Positions 51,236-61,435 are shown, counted from the first letter of the stretch. The stretch is DNA of 64,000 nt from Microbacterium dextranolyticum (GCF_016907295.1 NZ_JAFBBR010000001.1:1922001-1986000), one strand, 5' to 3'. Notes: generated by a model not told the origin, from the sequence alone. Numbers and translations are program-made.

Positions 51236-52723
51236 TCAGGCGGAGGCGTCCGCCGTGGCGGGAGCCTTCTTCTCGGCGGGAGCCGACTCGGGAGCCTTGC
51301 CCTCCGCCTCGGCCTTCACCGACTTGGGATCGATCGGCGGAGCGGCCGGAGCCTCGACGGGAGCCGCCGGGCGCGGGCGCGCGGCGAACTCCTCGAAGAC
51401 GTAGCGCGGGTTCTGCACGGCCTGCAGCGACACGTTGTCGCGGTGCAGCCAGAAGTTGTGCCACCAGTCGCCGATGACGCGCCACTTGCGCTCCCACGAC
51501 GGCATGGCCAGGCCGTGGTAGCCACGGTGCGCGCACCAGGCGATGAAGCCCTTGAGGGCGATCTTGCCCGACTGGAACACACCGTTGTAGAGGCCCAGAC
51601 CGGCCACGGCGCCCAGGTTCTTGTGGATGTACTCGCGGGGCACCTCGCCGCGCAGCACGGCCACGAGGTTCTTCGCGAGCAGCTTGGCCTGACGCACGGC
51701 GTGCTGGGCGTTGGGGACGCAGTAGCCGCCGACGCCCTTGCCGGTGAGGTCGGGAACGGCGGAGACGTCGCCGGCAGCCCATGCGCCCTCGACGACCTCT
51801 TCGGGCGTGCCGACGCGCAGATCGGCACGGGTGCGGATGCGACCCCGTTCCTCGGCGGGCAGGTCGCTGCCGCGCACGACGGTGGGGTTGGCCATGACGC
51901 CCGCGGTCCAGATGATCAGATCGGTCGGGATGACCTCACCCGTCGACAGCTCGACGTTGCCGTCGACCGCGCCGGTGAGCTGCGTGTCGAGGTGCACGTT
52001 CGCGCCGCGCTTGGCGAGGTCCTTCAGCACCCATTCGCTCGTCTGCAGCGACACCTCGGGCATGATGCGGCCCATCGCCTCGACGAGGTGGAAGTGCGTG
52101 TCTTCGAAGCTCAGCTGCGGGTAGTCCTTCAGCAGTGACGACGCGAGGGCACGCGTCTCGGCGAACACCTCGATGCCGGCGAAACCGCCGCCGACCACCA
52201 CGACGGTCAGCAGGCGATCGCGCTCGGGACCGGCGGGCAGGTTCGCCGCGCGGTCGAAGTTCGTGAGGATGCGGTCACGGATCGCGACGGCCTCTTCGAT
52301 CGTCTTCAGGCCGATCGCGTTCTCGGCGATGCCGGGGATCGGGAAGGTGCGCGAGACGGCACCGGCCGTGACGACGATCTGGTCGTACGTCTCCTGCCAG
52401 GCCTCGCCCTCGGCCGGCGTGATCGTCGCGGTGCGGTTCGCGTGGTCGATGCCGGTCACCTTGGCGGTGATGACGCGCGTCTTCTTCAGGTGGCGACGCA
52501 GACCCACGATGACGTGGCGGGCCTCGATCTCACCCGCGGCGACCTCGGGCAGGAACGGCTGGTAGGTCATGTAGGGCAGCGGGTCGACGACGGTGACCTC
52601 GGCCTCGCCCTTGCGCAGGTGCTTCTCGAGCTTCCAGGCCGTGTAGAAGCCGGCGTAGCCACCACCGACGATGAGGATCTTGGGCACCGCACGAACGGCA
52701 GTGCTGGACGCTGTGTCAGTCAC
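51236..52723 (-). CDS. ndh: Type II NADH:quinone oxidoreductase
   Basis: A 495-residue single-subunit NADH dehydrogenase that passes electrons to menaquinone at the inner membrane face without pumping protons. The FAD motif is ILIVGGGYAGFYTAWKLEKH at about residue 17. The NADH motif is LTVVVVGGGFAGIEVFAETR near residue 172. The second FAD contact is WAAGDVSAVPDL, and the quinone-site AQHAVRQAKLLAKNL is present. The C-terminal amphipathic part contains WLHRDNV. The last 50 residues are an Ala/Pro/Glu-rich disordered tail. The GTG at 52723 overlaps the stop of the subtilase gene. Confidence 0.95.
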   Translation of the reverse strand: MTDTASSTAVRAVPKILIVGGGYAGFYTAWKLEKHLRKGEAEVTVVDPLPYMTYQPFLPEVAAGEIEARHVIVGLRRHLKKTRVITAKVTGIDHANRTATITPAEGEAWQETYDQIVVTAGAVSRTFPIPGIAENAIGLKTIEEAVAIRDRILTNFDRAANLPAGPERDRLLTVVVVGGGFAGIEVFAETRALASSLLKDYPQLSFEDTHFHLVEAMGRIMPEVSLQTSEWVLKDLAKRGANVHLDTQLTGAVDGNVELSTGEVIPTDLIIWTAGVMANPTVVRGSDLPAEERGRIRTRADLRVGTPEEVVEGAWAAGDVSAVPDLTGKGVGGYCVPNAQHAVRQAKLLAKNLVAVLRGEVPREYIHKNLGAVAGLGLYNGVFQSGKIALKGFIAWCAHRGYHGLAMPSWERKWRVIGDWWHNFWLHRDNVSLQAVQNPRYVFEEFAARPRPAAPVEAPAAPPIDPKSVKAEAEGKAPESAPAEKKAPATADASA

Positions 52724-54141
52724 AGGTGAGGGAACTCCTTGGATGGGCGGCTCGAAGGGCGCGGTGCGCGCTCCGATCGGATTCGCCGGGCAGCAGCAGT
52801 GACGCCGAGCGCCACCAGTATAGCGGCCAGAGTGCCCGCAGCGAGCGGCACACTGCCATACAGCAGGGTGTCCGTGCTCGGCAGCAGCGGGGAGCGCGCA
52901 TCGGGGCGATCCGCCTCGGGAAGGTCGGGAACCACGAACGCCGACGACGACGGCGCGGGAGCCGGTGAGGCATCCGCCCGGCGGAACAGCCGCACCCACT
53001 CGTGCAGGTTGCCCATGGGGTTCGCGTCGACGGATGCCACGCTGCCGGTGACGGCGGCGTTCGCATCCACGAGCCCGTAGCCGTACTTCTCATCGGGCAC
53101 GCTCGTCGCGCCCGCCGCGGGTCGCGCCGTGCGGATGATGCGGTTGATGACGTTGTTCGAGTCGAGGTCGGGATGCGCGGCGCGCACGAGCGCGGCGATG
53201 CCTGCGACGATGGGCGCAGCGCCGCTCGTGCCGTTCCACTGCACGAGCTGGCCATCGGACGAGACCCCCAGCAGCTGCTCGCTGGGTGCCGAGATGCCGA
53301 TCGTGATGCCCTGGGTCGAGGCCTCTTCGCTGGCCACCTCGGTGCGTCCGACCCCGCCGACGGTGAGCACGCCGGGAATGGTCGCGGGAGCTCCCACCTC
53401 GTCGGTGCCACTCCCCTTGTTCCCCGCGGCGACGACGACCACGACGTCGTGGTCGAACGCGTACAGGAACGCGTCGTCCCACGCACGATCCCACGTGAGG
53501 GTGTTCGTCGTGAAGGACAGGTTGATGACGTCGGCACCGTGGTCGACCGCCCAGCGCATGGCATCCGCCACCTGCTGCACGAACGGCACCGACGACGTCG
53601 CCCCGAATCCGATGGAGATCGACAGCAGGCTCGCCTCGGGAGCGACCCCGATCATCCCGGTGTCGGGGCCAGTGCCGCGCGCTGCGGCGAGGGATGCCAC
53701 CCAGCTACCGTGGTTCGCGTCGACGGCGCCGACCGGCTGACGCCCGTCCGAGGCGCCGACGCCCGAGAAGTCCGTGCCACCCACGACCGCCCCGGAGAAC
53801 TCGACCGGGCCGCGTCCGATGCCGGTGTCGATGACGGCGATCGTCGTTCCCTTGCCCCGTGTGGTCTGCCACGCCGAGCGGATGCCGTACTGATCGAGCC
53901 AGTACTCGGCCGCGCGGGCCGGGTCGGCTGTGGGCGTCGGGTCGACGACCGGTACACGGCCGTCCGTTGCGACCGACGCGGATCGCTCGGCGGCCGGCGC
54001 ACCCGTGATCGACGGCGTGGCGGCGGCGGTCGCGCCCGCAGCATCGGCGACGCCGGGCAGCGCGGCGATCCCGGAGAGAAGCGCCGCGATGGCGAGGGCT
54101 GCCGGGACGCGGCGACGCGCGCGACGAGGCATCCGGATCAC
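52720..54141 (-). CDS. Secreted, membrane-anchored S8 subtilisin-like protease
   Basis: A 473-residue serine protease. The signal peptide is ALAIAALLSGIAALPGVADA. The catalytic triad is Asp105 (AVIDTGIG), His144 (ANHGSWVAS) and Ser306 (NGTSGAAPIVAG), with oxyanion Asn241 (AAGNKGSG). A Pro/Ser linker precedes a C-terminal membrane helix (AAGTLAAILVALGVTAAA) and a basic tail. This is the mycosin-like layout, although no ESX secretion genes are near. The residue after the catalytic Ser is Gly where subtilases usually have Met. The GTG at 54141 overlaps the DUF501 stop (GTGA) and is preferred to ATG 54132. It probably follows the eno/ftsB/DUF501 cluster transcriptionally. Confidence 0.9.
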   Translation of the reverse strand: MIRMPRRARRRVPAALAIAALLSGIAALPGVADAAGATAAATPSITGAPAAERSASVATDGRVPVVDPTPTADPARAAEYWLDQYGIRSAWQTTRGKGTTIAVIDTGIGRGPVEFSGAVVGGTDFSGVGASDGRQPVGAVDANHGSWVASLAAARGTGPDTGMIGVAPEASLLSISIGFGATSSVPFVQQVADAMRWAVDHGADVINLSFTTNTLTWDRAWDDAFLYAFDHDVVVVVAAGNKGSGTDEVGAPATIPGVLTVGGVGRTEVASEEASTQGITIGISAPSEQLLGVSSDGQLVQWNGTSGAAPIVAGIAALVRAAHPDLDSNNVINRIIRTARPAAGATSVPDEKYGYGLVDANAAVTGSVASVDANPMGNLHEWVRLFRRADASPAPAPSSSAFVVPDLPEADRPDARSPLLPSTDTLLYGSVPLAAGTLAAILVALGVTAAARRIRSERAPRPSSRPSKEFPHL

Positions 54142-54656
54142 GAGGATCCCCGCGGGTGCGCGCAGGTGCACCGCGTCGGCGACCAGTCCCCGCGCTCCAG
54201 GGCGAGATCGCCGATCGGGTTGACGCCCGGGCCCGCGGCGAGGGCATGCCCCGCGAGAGCGTGCAGGCACTTGACGCGGGTGGGCATGCCACCGGCGGAG
54301 ATCCCGTCGATCTCGGGGACCTCCCCGTAGACCGCGCGGTCGTCGAGGTAGGCCCGGTGCGCGACCGCATAGCCGGCGGCGACCTCCTCATCCTCGGCGA
54401 GCAGGTCGGCGAACTCGCGCATCACCTGCGTGGCTTCCAGCGCCGACATCGCCGCCGTCGCGCCCGGATGCGTGAGGTAGTAGAACGTCGGGAACGGAGT
54501 TCCGTCCGGCAGACGCGGCTCGGTGGCGACGACGGTCGGATTGCCGCAGACGCACCGCGCCGCGATCCCCACCACACCGCGCATGGGCCTGCCCAACTGC
54601 TCGCGCATGACCTCGAGGTCGGCGTCGGATGCGGGCGTCAGAGAGGGATGTGGCAC
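54138..54656 (-). CDS. DUF501 family protein
   Basis: A 172-residue soluble protein of an actinobacterial family of unknown function usually encoded between the FtsB/DivIC-like gene and downstream genes. Conserved features are the N-terminal LEVMREQLGRPMRGVVGIAA, the cysteines of RCVCGNP, FPTFYYLTHP, and a C-terminal MPTRVKCLHALAGHALAAGP with a final CTCAHPRG. The Cys/His arrangement may bind metal. The GTG at 54656 follows a TACCCT -10 box by six bases. It overlaps the subtilase start. Confidence 0.9.
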   Translation of the reverse strand: MPHPSLTPASDADLEVMREQLGRPMRGVVGIAARCVCGNPTVVATEPRLPDGTPFPTFYYLTHPGATAAMSALEATQVMREFADLLAEDEEVAAGYAVAHRAYLDDRAVYGEVPEIDGISAGGMPTRVKCLHALAGHALAAGPGVNPIGDLALERGDWSPTRCTCAHPRGSS

Positions 54657-54662
54657 CGCTCC

Positions 54663-54668
54663 AGGGTA
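54663..54668 (-). promoter_or_regulatory. -10 box TACCCT, leaderless layout, for DUF501-subtilase-ndh
   Basis: On the minus strand TACCCT ends six bases before the GTG at 54656. Confidence 0.4.
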
Positions 54669-54714
54669 CCGGGAGCGGCTGACGGGCGGCTGGACCGGCG
54701 CGGGCGCCGCGCGG

Positions 54715-55269
54715 TCAGGGCGCGGGGGTCGCCGGGGTGCCGGGCGCGTCCGGCACGGTCGCCGTTTGCGTGAGTCCGGCGCCGGTCACCGAGCGCACGA
54801 GCTGAGCCATCCAGTCCGACCGGGTGACCTCGACATCCTTGCTGACGGGCGCCTCGTTCTGCGGGATCGCCGAGGCGGGGAGGTCGTTGTCGACGAGATA
54901 GACGATCTCGTCCGGCCGCTTGTAGTAGAGACGCGCCCGGGCCTGCGAAGTGATGAAGGCGGGATCGTTCCAGCGTTCCTTCTGCTGCTGGAGAGCCGCG
55001 ACCTGCGCGGTCGTGAGCGTCACCGACTGTTCCAGAGCCGCGATCTGCTGACGCTGCGACACGTATGTGCCGACGGTGGGGACCAGCACGAACACCGCCA
55101 GCACGACCAGGCCCAGCATGATCGCGGTGAACGCAGAGAAGCGGATGCCCCCGGCCCACTCGCGGACATCGACAGCCCGGCGGGGCGTCGCTCCGGCACC
55201 GGATGCGCCGCCGGTACGGGGACGGGAAGAGGGAGCCGGCGCGGTGCGCACGGCTCCCTCTTTCGTCAT
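54715..55269 (-). CDS. FtsB/DivIC-like septum formation initiator
   Basis: A 184-residue bitopic division protein. A disordered, Pro/Arg-rich cytoplasmic N-terminus of about 45 residues precedes one membrane helix (FSAFTAIMLGLVVLAVFVLV) and a coiled coil YVSQRQQIAALEQSVTLTTA. The conserved LYYKRPDEIVYLVD motif near residue 135 is typical of FtsB/DivIC proteins. It should pair with an FtsL-like partner to activate septal wall synthesis. The ATG at 55269 is seven bases after a TAGGCT -10 box. Located between eno and DUF501, the usual actinobacterial order. Confidence 0.92.
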   Translation of the reverse strand: MTKEGAVRTAPAPSSRPRTGGASGAGATPRRAVDVREWAGGIRFSAFTAIMLGLVVLAVFVLVPTVGTYVSQRQQIAALEQSVTLTTAQVAALQQQKERWNDPAFITSQARARLYYKRPDEIVYLVDNDLPASAIPQNEAPVSKDVEVTRSDWMAQLVRSVTGAGLTQTATVPDAPGTPATPAP

Positions 55270-55276
55270 GGTGAAC

Positions 55277-55282
55277 AGCCTA
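55277..55282 (-). promoter_or_regulatory. -10 box TAGGCT, leaderless layout, for the FtsB-like gene
   Basis: On the minus strand TAGGCT ends seven bases before the ATG at 55269. Confidence 0.45.
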
Positions 55283-55362
55283 GGCCTCGCTCGCGCGATG
55301 ACCCGGCGGCACTCCGGACGGTTCGGCGAATCCTCAGTCGGATCCGCTCCGCGGGGCGGGGC

Positions 55363-56772
<1,410 letters not shown>

Positions 56773-57441
56773 TCAGACCACGAGCGCGAGGGCGATGCCG
56801 TCCCACCCCTTGGCATCCAGCGTCTGCAGCGCCGTCGCGTCGAATCGCGGGTCGTCACGGAGCATCTCGAGGCCCGCGCGCACACCGGCGACCTGAGCGG
56901 TCTCGTCGAGGGGGTCGGCGACGCGTCCGCCGCGGACGACGTTGTCGAGCACGACGAGGGTGCCAGGCCGCCCCAGCCGCGCCGCCCAGTCCAGGTAGAG
57001 CGTGTTGGACTCTTTGTCGGCGTCGATGAAGACGAGGTCGAACGGGGCCTCTCCTTCCAGCGACGGCAGGACGTCCTCGCCGCGGCCCTCGCGGATCTCC
57101 ACCTTCTCGCCCACCCCGGCGCGGTCCAGGCTCGCGCGCGCGACCGCGGCGTTGGCGGACTCCGCCTCGATCGTCACGACGCGTCCGTCCCCCGGCACAC
57201 CGCGGGCGAGCCAGATCGTGGAGTAGCCGCCGAGGGTGCCGATCTCGAGCACGCGGCGTGCGACGATCGCGCGGGCGAGGAGGTGCAGGAGCTTTCCGCC
57301 GGTGGGCGCGACCTCGATGTCGGGCAACCCCGCGGCGCGCTGATCGGCGACGGCCGCATCGAGCGCATCGTCGTGCGCGATGAGGGTGCCGACGAGGTAG
57401 TGGTCGACGGCACGCGCACCCGCGGGTGTGAGCTCGGTCAT
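56773..57441 (-). CDS. Class I SAM-dependent O-methyltransferase
   Basis: A 222-residue enzyme of the catechol/caffeoyl-CoA O-methyltransferase type. SAM motif I is VLEIGTLGGYSTIWLARGVP, with VVTIEAESANAAVARASLDR, the metal-binding FDLVFIDADKESNTLYLDW and VLDNVVRGGRVADP. The N-terminal GAPPTGGKLLHLLARAI-like stretch (VAPTGGKLLHLLARAI) precedes motif I as usual. It probably methylates a catechol-like hydroxyl; substrate unknown. It sits just upstream of eno in the same direction, but a gap of about 130 bases suggests separate transcription. Confidence 0.9.
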   Translation of the reverse strand: MTELTPAGARAVDHYLVGTLIAHDDALDAAVADQRAAGLPDIEVAPTGGKLLHLLARAIVARRVLEIGTLGGYSTIWLARGVPGDGRVVTIEAESANAAVARASLDRAGVGEKVEIREGRGEDVLPSLEGEAPFDLVFIDADKESNTLYLDWAARLGRPGTLVVLDNVVRGGRVADPLDETAQVAGVRAGLEMLRDDPRFDATALQTLDAKGWDGIALALVV

Positions 57442-57516
57442 CCCGTCAGCCTCACGCGAGCGGAACGCGTCGTCAAGGTACGCGGCGGCCGCGGCGTGCG
57501 AGCGACGGTCGCACTC

Positions 57517-58518
57517 TCAGCCGCGCGCGGCTCGGGCGACCAAAGCCTGCAGCACCGCGGCTCCGGTCTCGGCGTCGTCCACGGTGACCGTGAAGACCTT
57601 GCCCGAGCGCCGCCGCACGCGGATGCCCTCTCCCGTTCGCAGCACCACGCCGAATCCACCGCCGAGCGCCCAGCGCAGACCCCATCCACCGAACTCGCCC
57701 ATGGGCGACACGTGCGCGGCGCTCACCTGATCGATGTCCTGCAGCGGAATGTGGATGCGGGGGAACCCGAACACCGAGGTGACGCTGAGGCCCGACGCAT
57801 CGACGCGGACATGGAACGCCGTCGCCATCGCGACGGCCGCGACCATGAGAAGTGTGACCGCCGCCATCATGAGGACGACCGGGAGCGGGGCCGTGAGGAT
57901 CGTGAAGACGAGACAGGCCACGATCAACAGCAGCGAGACACCGAGGACGATCATGCCGCTGACGGCGATGCGGACGCTCTGCAGCCAGACGACCCGTTCC
58001 GTCGGTTCCAGCGCGACGCGGTCCAGATCGACGGGTGTGCTCGGGCGGTAGGGCTCGTCGGGCTGCAGTCGCCAGCCGAGCACGCCCGCTCCCGCCGCCG
58101 CGACGAAGGCGACGATCGCGGGCAGGGTCGCGGAGGGGGCGTCGGCGGCATCCGCCAACCCCGCCTGCATGAGGGTCGTCCACGTCACGAGCACCGCGAT
58201 CAGGGTGCTCTCCCCCAGCGCGACGGCGCCGAGGAACCGATAGGTGGCCCCGCGGTCGCCGCGGCGCAGCCCGTTGAGCACCGACGCAGCCAGCAGGAGC
58301 GGCAGGCCGAGGCCGACGGCGCCGGTGAGCACGAGCGGCACCCAGACCGGGCCGAAGCCGTTCGGGCCGCCGCCCAGCCCCCAGTGAGTGGCGATCGGAT
58401 CGGGCAGGGTCGGCACCACCGCGATCTGGGCGATCAGCGACAGGAGTGTGAGCGCGATCGGAAGAGTGATCGCGACCAGCACGAATCGACGGACGGCTGT
58501 CGAGCGGGGCGGGGTCAT
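57517..58518 (-). CDS. DUF1648-domain membrane protein
   Basis: A 333-residue membrane protein. Helix 1 is followed by the DUF1648 signature LPDPIATHWGLGGGPNGFGP (about 32-51), then about five more helices. A C-terminal PH-like soluble region contains VDASGLSVTSVFGFPRIHIP, LQDIDQVSAAHVSPMGEFGG and VVLRTGEGIRVRRRSGK. DUF1648 proteins are often paired with small GntR (YtrA-type) or ArsR regulators, as here with the gene just upstream. Possible roles are envelope stress or antimicrobial-peptide response. The ATG at 58518 has AAGGAG upstream. Confidence 0.87.
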   Translation of the reverse strand: MTPPRSTAVRRFVLVAITLPIALTLLSLIAQIAVVPTLPDPIATHWGLGGGPNGFGPVWVPLVLTGAVGLGLPLLLAASVLNGLRRGDRGATYRFLGAVALGESTLIAVLVTWTTLMQAGLADAADAPSATLPAIVAFVAAAGAGVLGWRLQPDEPYRPSTPVDLDRVALEPTERVVWLQSVRIAVSGMIVLGVSLLLIVACLVFTILTAPLPVVLMMAAVTLLMVAAVAMATAFHVRVDASGLSVTSVFGFPRIHIPLQDIDQVSAAHVSPMGEFGGWGLRWALGGGFGVVLRTGEGIRVRRRSGKVFTVTVDDAETGAAVLQALVARAARG

Positions 58519-58564
58519 CGGATCTCCTTCTGTCGAGGCCAGGGCGTCGGGCCGAATGCGGGCG

Positions 58565-58939
58565 TCACTCGCCCGCGGGGCCCGCGGGCGTGAGCGCGGC
58601 GGATCGCACGAGGGCTGCGAGGGCATCGGGGGCGACACCGCACTCGCGCGAGAGACGCACGATCGCCGCGATCTCGGAGCCCAGCTCTTTCAGCTGCGCT
58701 GCGACGTCGGTCACCACCGCCCCGCGCCCGCGATGGAGGTGCACGAGGCCCTCGTCGCGCAGCAGCTGGTAGGCGTGCAGCACGGTGTGCAGGTTCACGC
58801 CGAGCCCGGCGGCGACCTCCCGCGCCCCCGGCAGCCGATCACCGGCGCCCCGTCGGCCCGCGGCGATGTCGGCGCGGATGCCGTCGGCGATCTGGGCGAA
58901 GAGGGGAACCTCGCTCGCCGCGTCCACTCGAATCAGCAC
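58565..58939 (-). CDS. GntR-family regulator, YtrA subfamily
   Basis: A 124-residue repressor: an N-terminal GntR winged helix (VPLFAQIADGIRADIAAGRR, LPGAREVAAGLGVNLHTVLH, YQLLRDEGLVHLHRGRGAVV) followed by a short two-helix tail. There is no ligand domain of the FadR or HutC type, which marks the YtrA subgroup. It sits directly upstream of the DUF1648 gene on the same strand, so it probably controls both. A perfect palindrome overlaps its -10 box. The GTG at 58939 is six bases after TAGAAT, so I chose it over a TTG at 58945; the message is probably leaderless. Confidence 0.9.
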   Translation of the reverse strand: MLIRVDAASEVPLFAQIADGIRADIAAGRRGAGDRLPGAREVAAGLGVNLHTVLHAYQLLRDEGLVHLHRGRGAVVTDVAAQLKELGSEIAAIVRLSRECGVAPDALAALVRSAALTPAGPAGE

Positions 58940-58945
58940 GCACAA

Positions 58946-58951
58946 ATTCTA
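58946..58951 (-). promoter_or_regulatory. -10 box TAGAAT, leaderless layout, for the gntR-DUF1648 operon
   Basis: On the minus strand TAGAAT ends six bases before the GTG at 58939 and lies inside the adjacent palindrome. Confidence 0.6.
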
Positions 58952-58963
58952 GTACAACTAGAA
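58947..58963. promoter_or_regulatory. Palindromic operator TTCTAGT-ACA-ACTAGAA
   Basis: A perfect 7-3-7 inverted repeat covers the -10 box of the GntR gene. Its form (GT...AC half sites around a short spacer) suits a YtrA-type GntR dimer, suggesting autorepression. Confidence 0.7.
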
Positions 58964-59063
58964 CAATTTGCGAGCGCTTCCGCGCGCACGGCGGGGACGA
59001 GAGAGGACTCCCGGACGGTCAGCGCGACTCGTCGGCGGCGGCGGGTGCGCTCTCTCGCGCTCG

Positions 59064-59918
59064 TCACGCTTCCGCGAGGCCCTCCGCGATCGTTCCGGCG
59101 CGGGTGTCGGGCATCGAGCGCGCCGCCCCGGCGAGCGCGGCGACGACCTCGGGTACGAGTGCGTCGGCGGTCCGCCGGTAGCCGAGTGCGCTCGGATGGA
59201 AGCGGTCGAGGCTGAACATGTCGTCGGGGTTCGCGACGAACAGGTGCCCGACGGCGCGGCGCAGCGAGACGACCCGCGCCCCGGCCCGCGCCGCCGCCCC
59301 CGCCTGAGCGCGGGCGAGCTGGCGGGATGCCTGCGCGCCGATGCTGCGCAGCGGCTGCGGCACCGCCAGCAGCGCGCCCAGGTCGGGGCACGTGCCGACG
59401 ACGACCTCGGCGCCCCGCGCGCGCAGCCGGACGACGGCCTCTTCGAGCTGGGCGGCGGCGACGCTCACGTGCGTGCGATGGGTCACGTCGTTGCCACCGA
59501 CGATCACGACGGCCACATCGGGCCGGTAGCCGGCCGGGAGTCGATCGATCTGGCGCGAGAGGTCGCGCGATTCCGCCCCGACGGATGCCACCGTGCGCAC
59601 CTGCACGGGACGTCCGAGGAATCCGGCGACACCCTTCGCGATGCGCGCTCCGAGCACGTCCTTCGGGCGCTCTGCCCCGAGACCTGCGGCGATCGAATCG
59701 CCCAGGATCAGCAGTTCGACCCGCGTTCCGCCGAGCTTCGGCCGCCAGACGCGATCGGCGTCGAGGGCGATCTCGCCGAGCGGCTTGCCGATGCGGCGAC
59801 GGGCGATGGCCGCCTGTCGCGTCAGAAGGGCGCGCGTCGCGAACGCGGTGGCGGCGATCACGGCGGCGACTCCGGCCGCGGCGAGCGCGAGCTGACGGGA
59901 ATCGCGGTGGCCGGACAC
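59064..59918 (-). CDS. SGNH/GDSL hydrolase, membrane-anchored or secreted
   Basis: A 284-residue esterase-type hydrolase. An N-terminal hydrophobic segment (LALAAAGVAAVIAATAFATR) acts as signal or anchor. The four SGNH blocks are present: I with the nucleophile Ser75 in ELLILGDSIAAGLGAE, II around VASVGAESRDL, III GGNDVTHRT and V with the Asp/His pair in SLDRFHPSALGYRR. It probably removes acyl groups from lipids or wall polymers outside the cell. The GTG at 59918 is chosen because it places the hydrophobic segment at the N-terminus. It diverges from the LCP ligase gene. Confidence 0.9.
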   Translation of the reverse strand: MSGHRDSRQLALAAAGVAAVIAATAFATRALLTRQAAIARRRIGKPLGEIALDADRVWRPKLGGTRVELLILGDSIAAGLGAERPKDVLGARIAKGVAGFLGRPVQVRTVASVGAESRDLSRQIDRLPAGYRPDVAVVIVGGNDVTHRTHVSVAAAQLEEAVVRLRARGAEVVVGTCPDLGALLAVPQPLRSIGAQASRQLARAQAGAAARAGARVVSLRRAVGHLFVANPDDMFSLDRFHPSALGYRRTADALVPEVVAALAGAARSMPDTRAGTIAEGLAEA

Positions 59919-60151
59919 ACGACGATTGCACCCCCCGCGAGTGAACGGCAGGTGGCCGAGTACCCACGGGCCCGTGGTGACGTGGTTCGGAGCGTCCTCC
60001 CGGCGCGCAGGGCTAGACTCCCGCCCAACCCCCGAGCGCTGCGGCGCGATGCGCGGCTCCGCGTCCTCGGACGGTCCCGTACCCCGATGCCGACGGTCAC
60101 GAAAACAGTCGCCTCCATAAGAGCGCGGGGGTCCCGCCAGGAGAGAGCACC

Positions 60152-61435
60152 GTGAGCCCACGCACAGATCGCCCCGCACCCGCCCGGCGCCCCGTGGCGC
60201 GCCACGGGGTCTTGAGCTCGCCGCGTCCCGTCGGGCAGGTGCTGACCTTCCTGGGGGCGCTGCTCGCGGTGATCGTCGTGAGCGCCGGTGCCGTCGGTGG
60301 GTTCTACGTCTGGAATGGGGTGCAGGCGATCGAGGACGCGGGCGTCGCGATCGGGGAGGACGACGCGCCGCTGCCGCCGTCGATCGGCGAGATCGAGGGC
60401 GGTGTCAACCTGCTCGTCGTCGGCACCGACTCGTGCGAAGGCCCGAACGCCGCCCTGTCGGGGGCGTGTCAGGAGCACGACACCGACGGCGAGCGCAACG
60501 ACGTCACGATGCTGGTGCACATCAGCGACGAGCCGCGCCGGGTGACGGTGGTCTCGTTCCCGCGCGACATGCTGGTGCCGATCCCCTCGTGCACGGGAGA
60601 GGACGGCACGCAGCATCCGGCGATGAGCGAGCAGATGCTCAACGTCTCGTACATGTACGGCGGCCTGAAATGCACCGCACTCACGATCTCGGAGCTCACC
60701 GGGGTGGACATCCGGTTCGCGGCCGCGACGCGGTGGACCGGTGTGATCAACATGTCCGACGCGATCGGCGGCGTCGACGTCTGCGTGCAGAACGACGTCC
60801 ACGACGCGTACACGGGACTCGACCTGATGGCGGGGACGCACACGCTGGAGGGCGCGGCCGCGCTGCAGTTCCTGCGCACCCGCTACGGCATCGGCGACGG
60901 GTCGGACCTCGGTCGCATCTCGAACCAGCAGCAGTTCATGAGCTCGATGGTGCGCAAGCTCCAGTCCGGCGGCGTGCTCGGCGACCCCGCCGCGCTTCTG
61001 AACCTCGCGACGACGGCGGTGCGTCAAGTGACCAGCGGCGAGATCACCCTCAGCCGTTCGCTGTCGAACCCTCAGAGCATGGTGCAGATCGCGATGGCGA
61101 TGCGCAGCGTGCCGTACAAGGACATCCTCTTCGTGCAGTACCCCACCGCGTACGGCGCCGCGGATCCGAACCGGGTGGAGCCCGTCACGAGCGCCGCCGA
61201 CGTGCTCTTCCAGGCGCTCGCCGCGAACCAGCCGCTCCAGCTCACCGGTGCCGCCAGCGGCGGGTCGAGCACCGAGGTCGTGGGAGAGGCCAGCGCGCCT
61301 GCACCGACCGAGGCCGCGTCGCCGGAGCCGATCGCCACAGATGCCGCGCCGTCCGCGGCGGCACCCGTCGCCCTCCCCGCCTCGATCCCGGGGCAGACGT
61401 CCGCGGAGGTCACCTGCACCGTCGGTCGGCGTTGA
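60152..61435 (+). CDS. LytR-CpsA-Psr (LCP) family cell-wall ligase
   Basis: A 427-residue membrane enzyme that transfers lipid-linked glycopolymers to peptidoglycan. A cytoplasmic N-terminus and one helix (VLTFLGALLAVIVVSAGAVG) precede the LCP domain (about 85-330). That domain has LLVVGTDSCEGPN, the catalytic Asp/Arg regions ERNDVTMLVHI and VVSFPRDMLVPIPSCTG, GVINMSDAIGGVDVCV and the conserved LQFLRTRYGIGDGSDLGRIS. The tail is an Ala/Pro/Ser-rich disordered segment. Cysteine pairs (CEG/SGACQ) may form a disulfide. The GTG at 60152 has AGGAGAGAG upstream. The intergenic region 59919-60151 shows a TAGACT at 60014-60019 as a possible -10. Confidence 0.94.
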   Translation: MSPRTDRPAPARRPVARHGVLSSPRPVGQVLTFLGALLAVIVVSAGAVGGFYVWNGVQAIEDAGVAIGEDDAPLPPSIGEIEGGVNLLVVGTDSCEGPNAALSGACQEHDTDGERNDVTMLVHISDEPRRVTVVSFPRDMLVPIPSCTGEDGTQHPAMSEQMLNVSYMYGGLKCTALTISELTGVDIRFAAATRWTGVINMSDAIGGVDVCVQNDVHDAYTGLDLMAGTHTLEGAAALQFLRTRYGIGDGSDLGRISNQQQFMSSMVRKLQSGGVLGDPAALLNLATTAVRQVTSGEITLSRSLSNPQSMVQIAMAMRSVPYKDILFVQYPTAYGAADPNRVEPVTSAADVLFQALAANQPLQLTGAASGGSSTEVVGEASAPAPTEAASPEPIATDAAPSAAAPVALPASIPGQTSAEVTCTVGRR

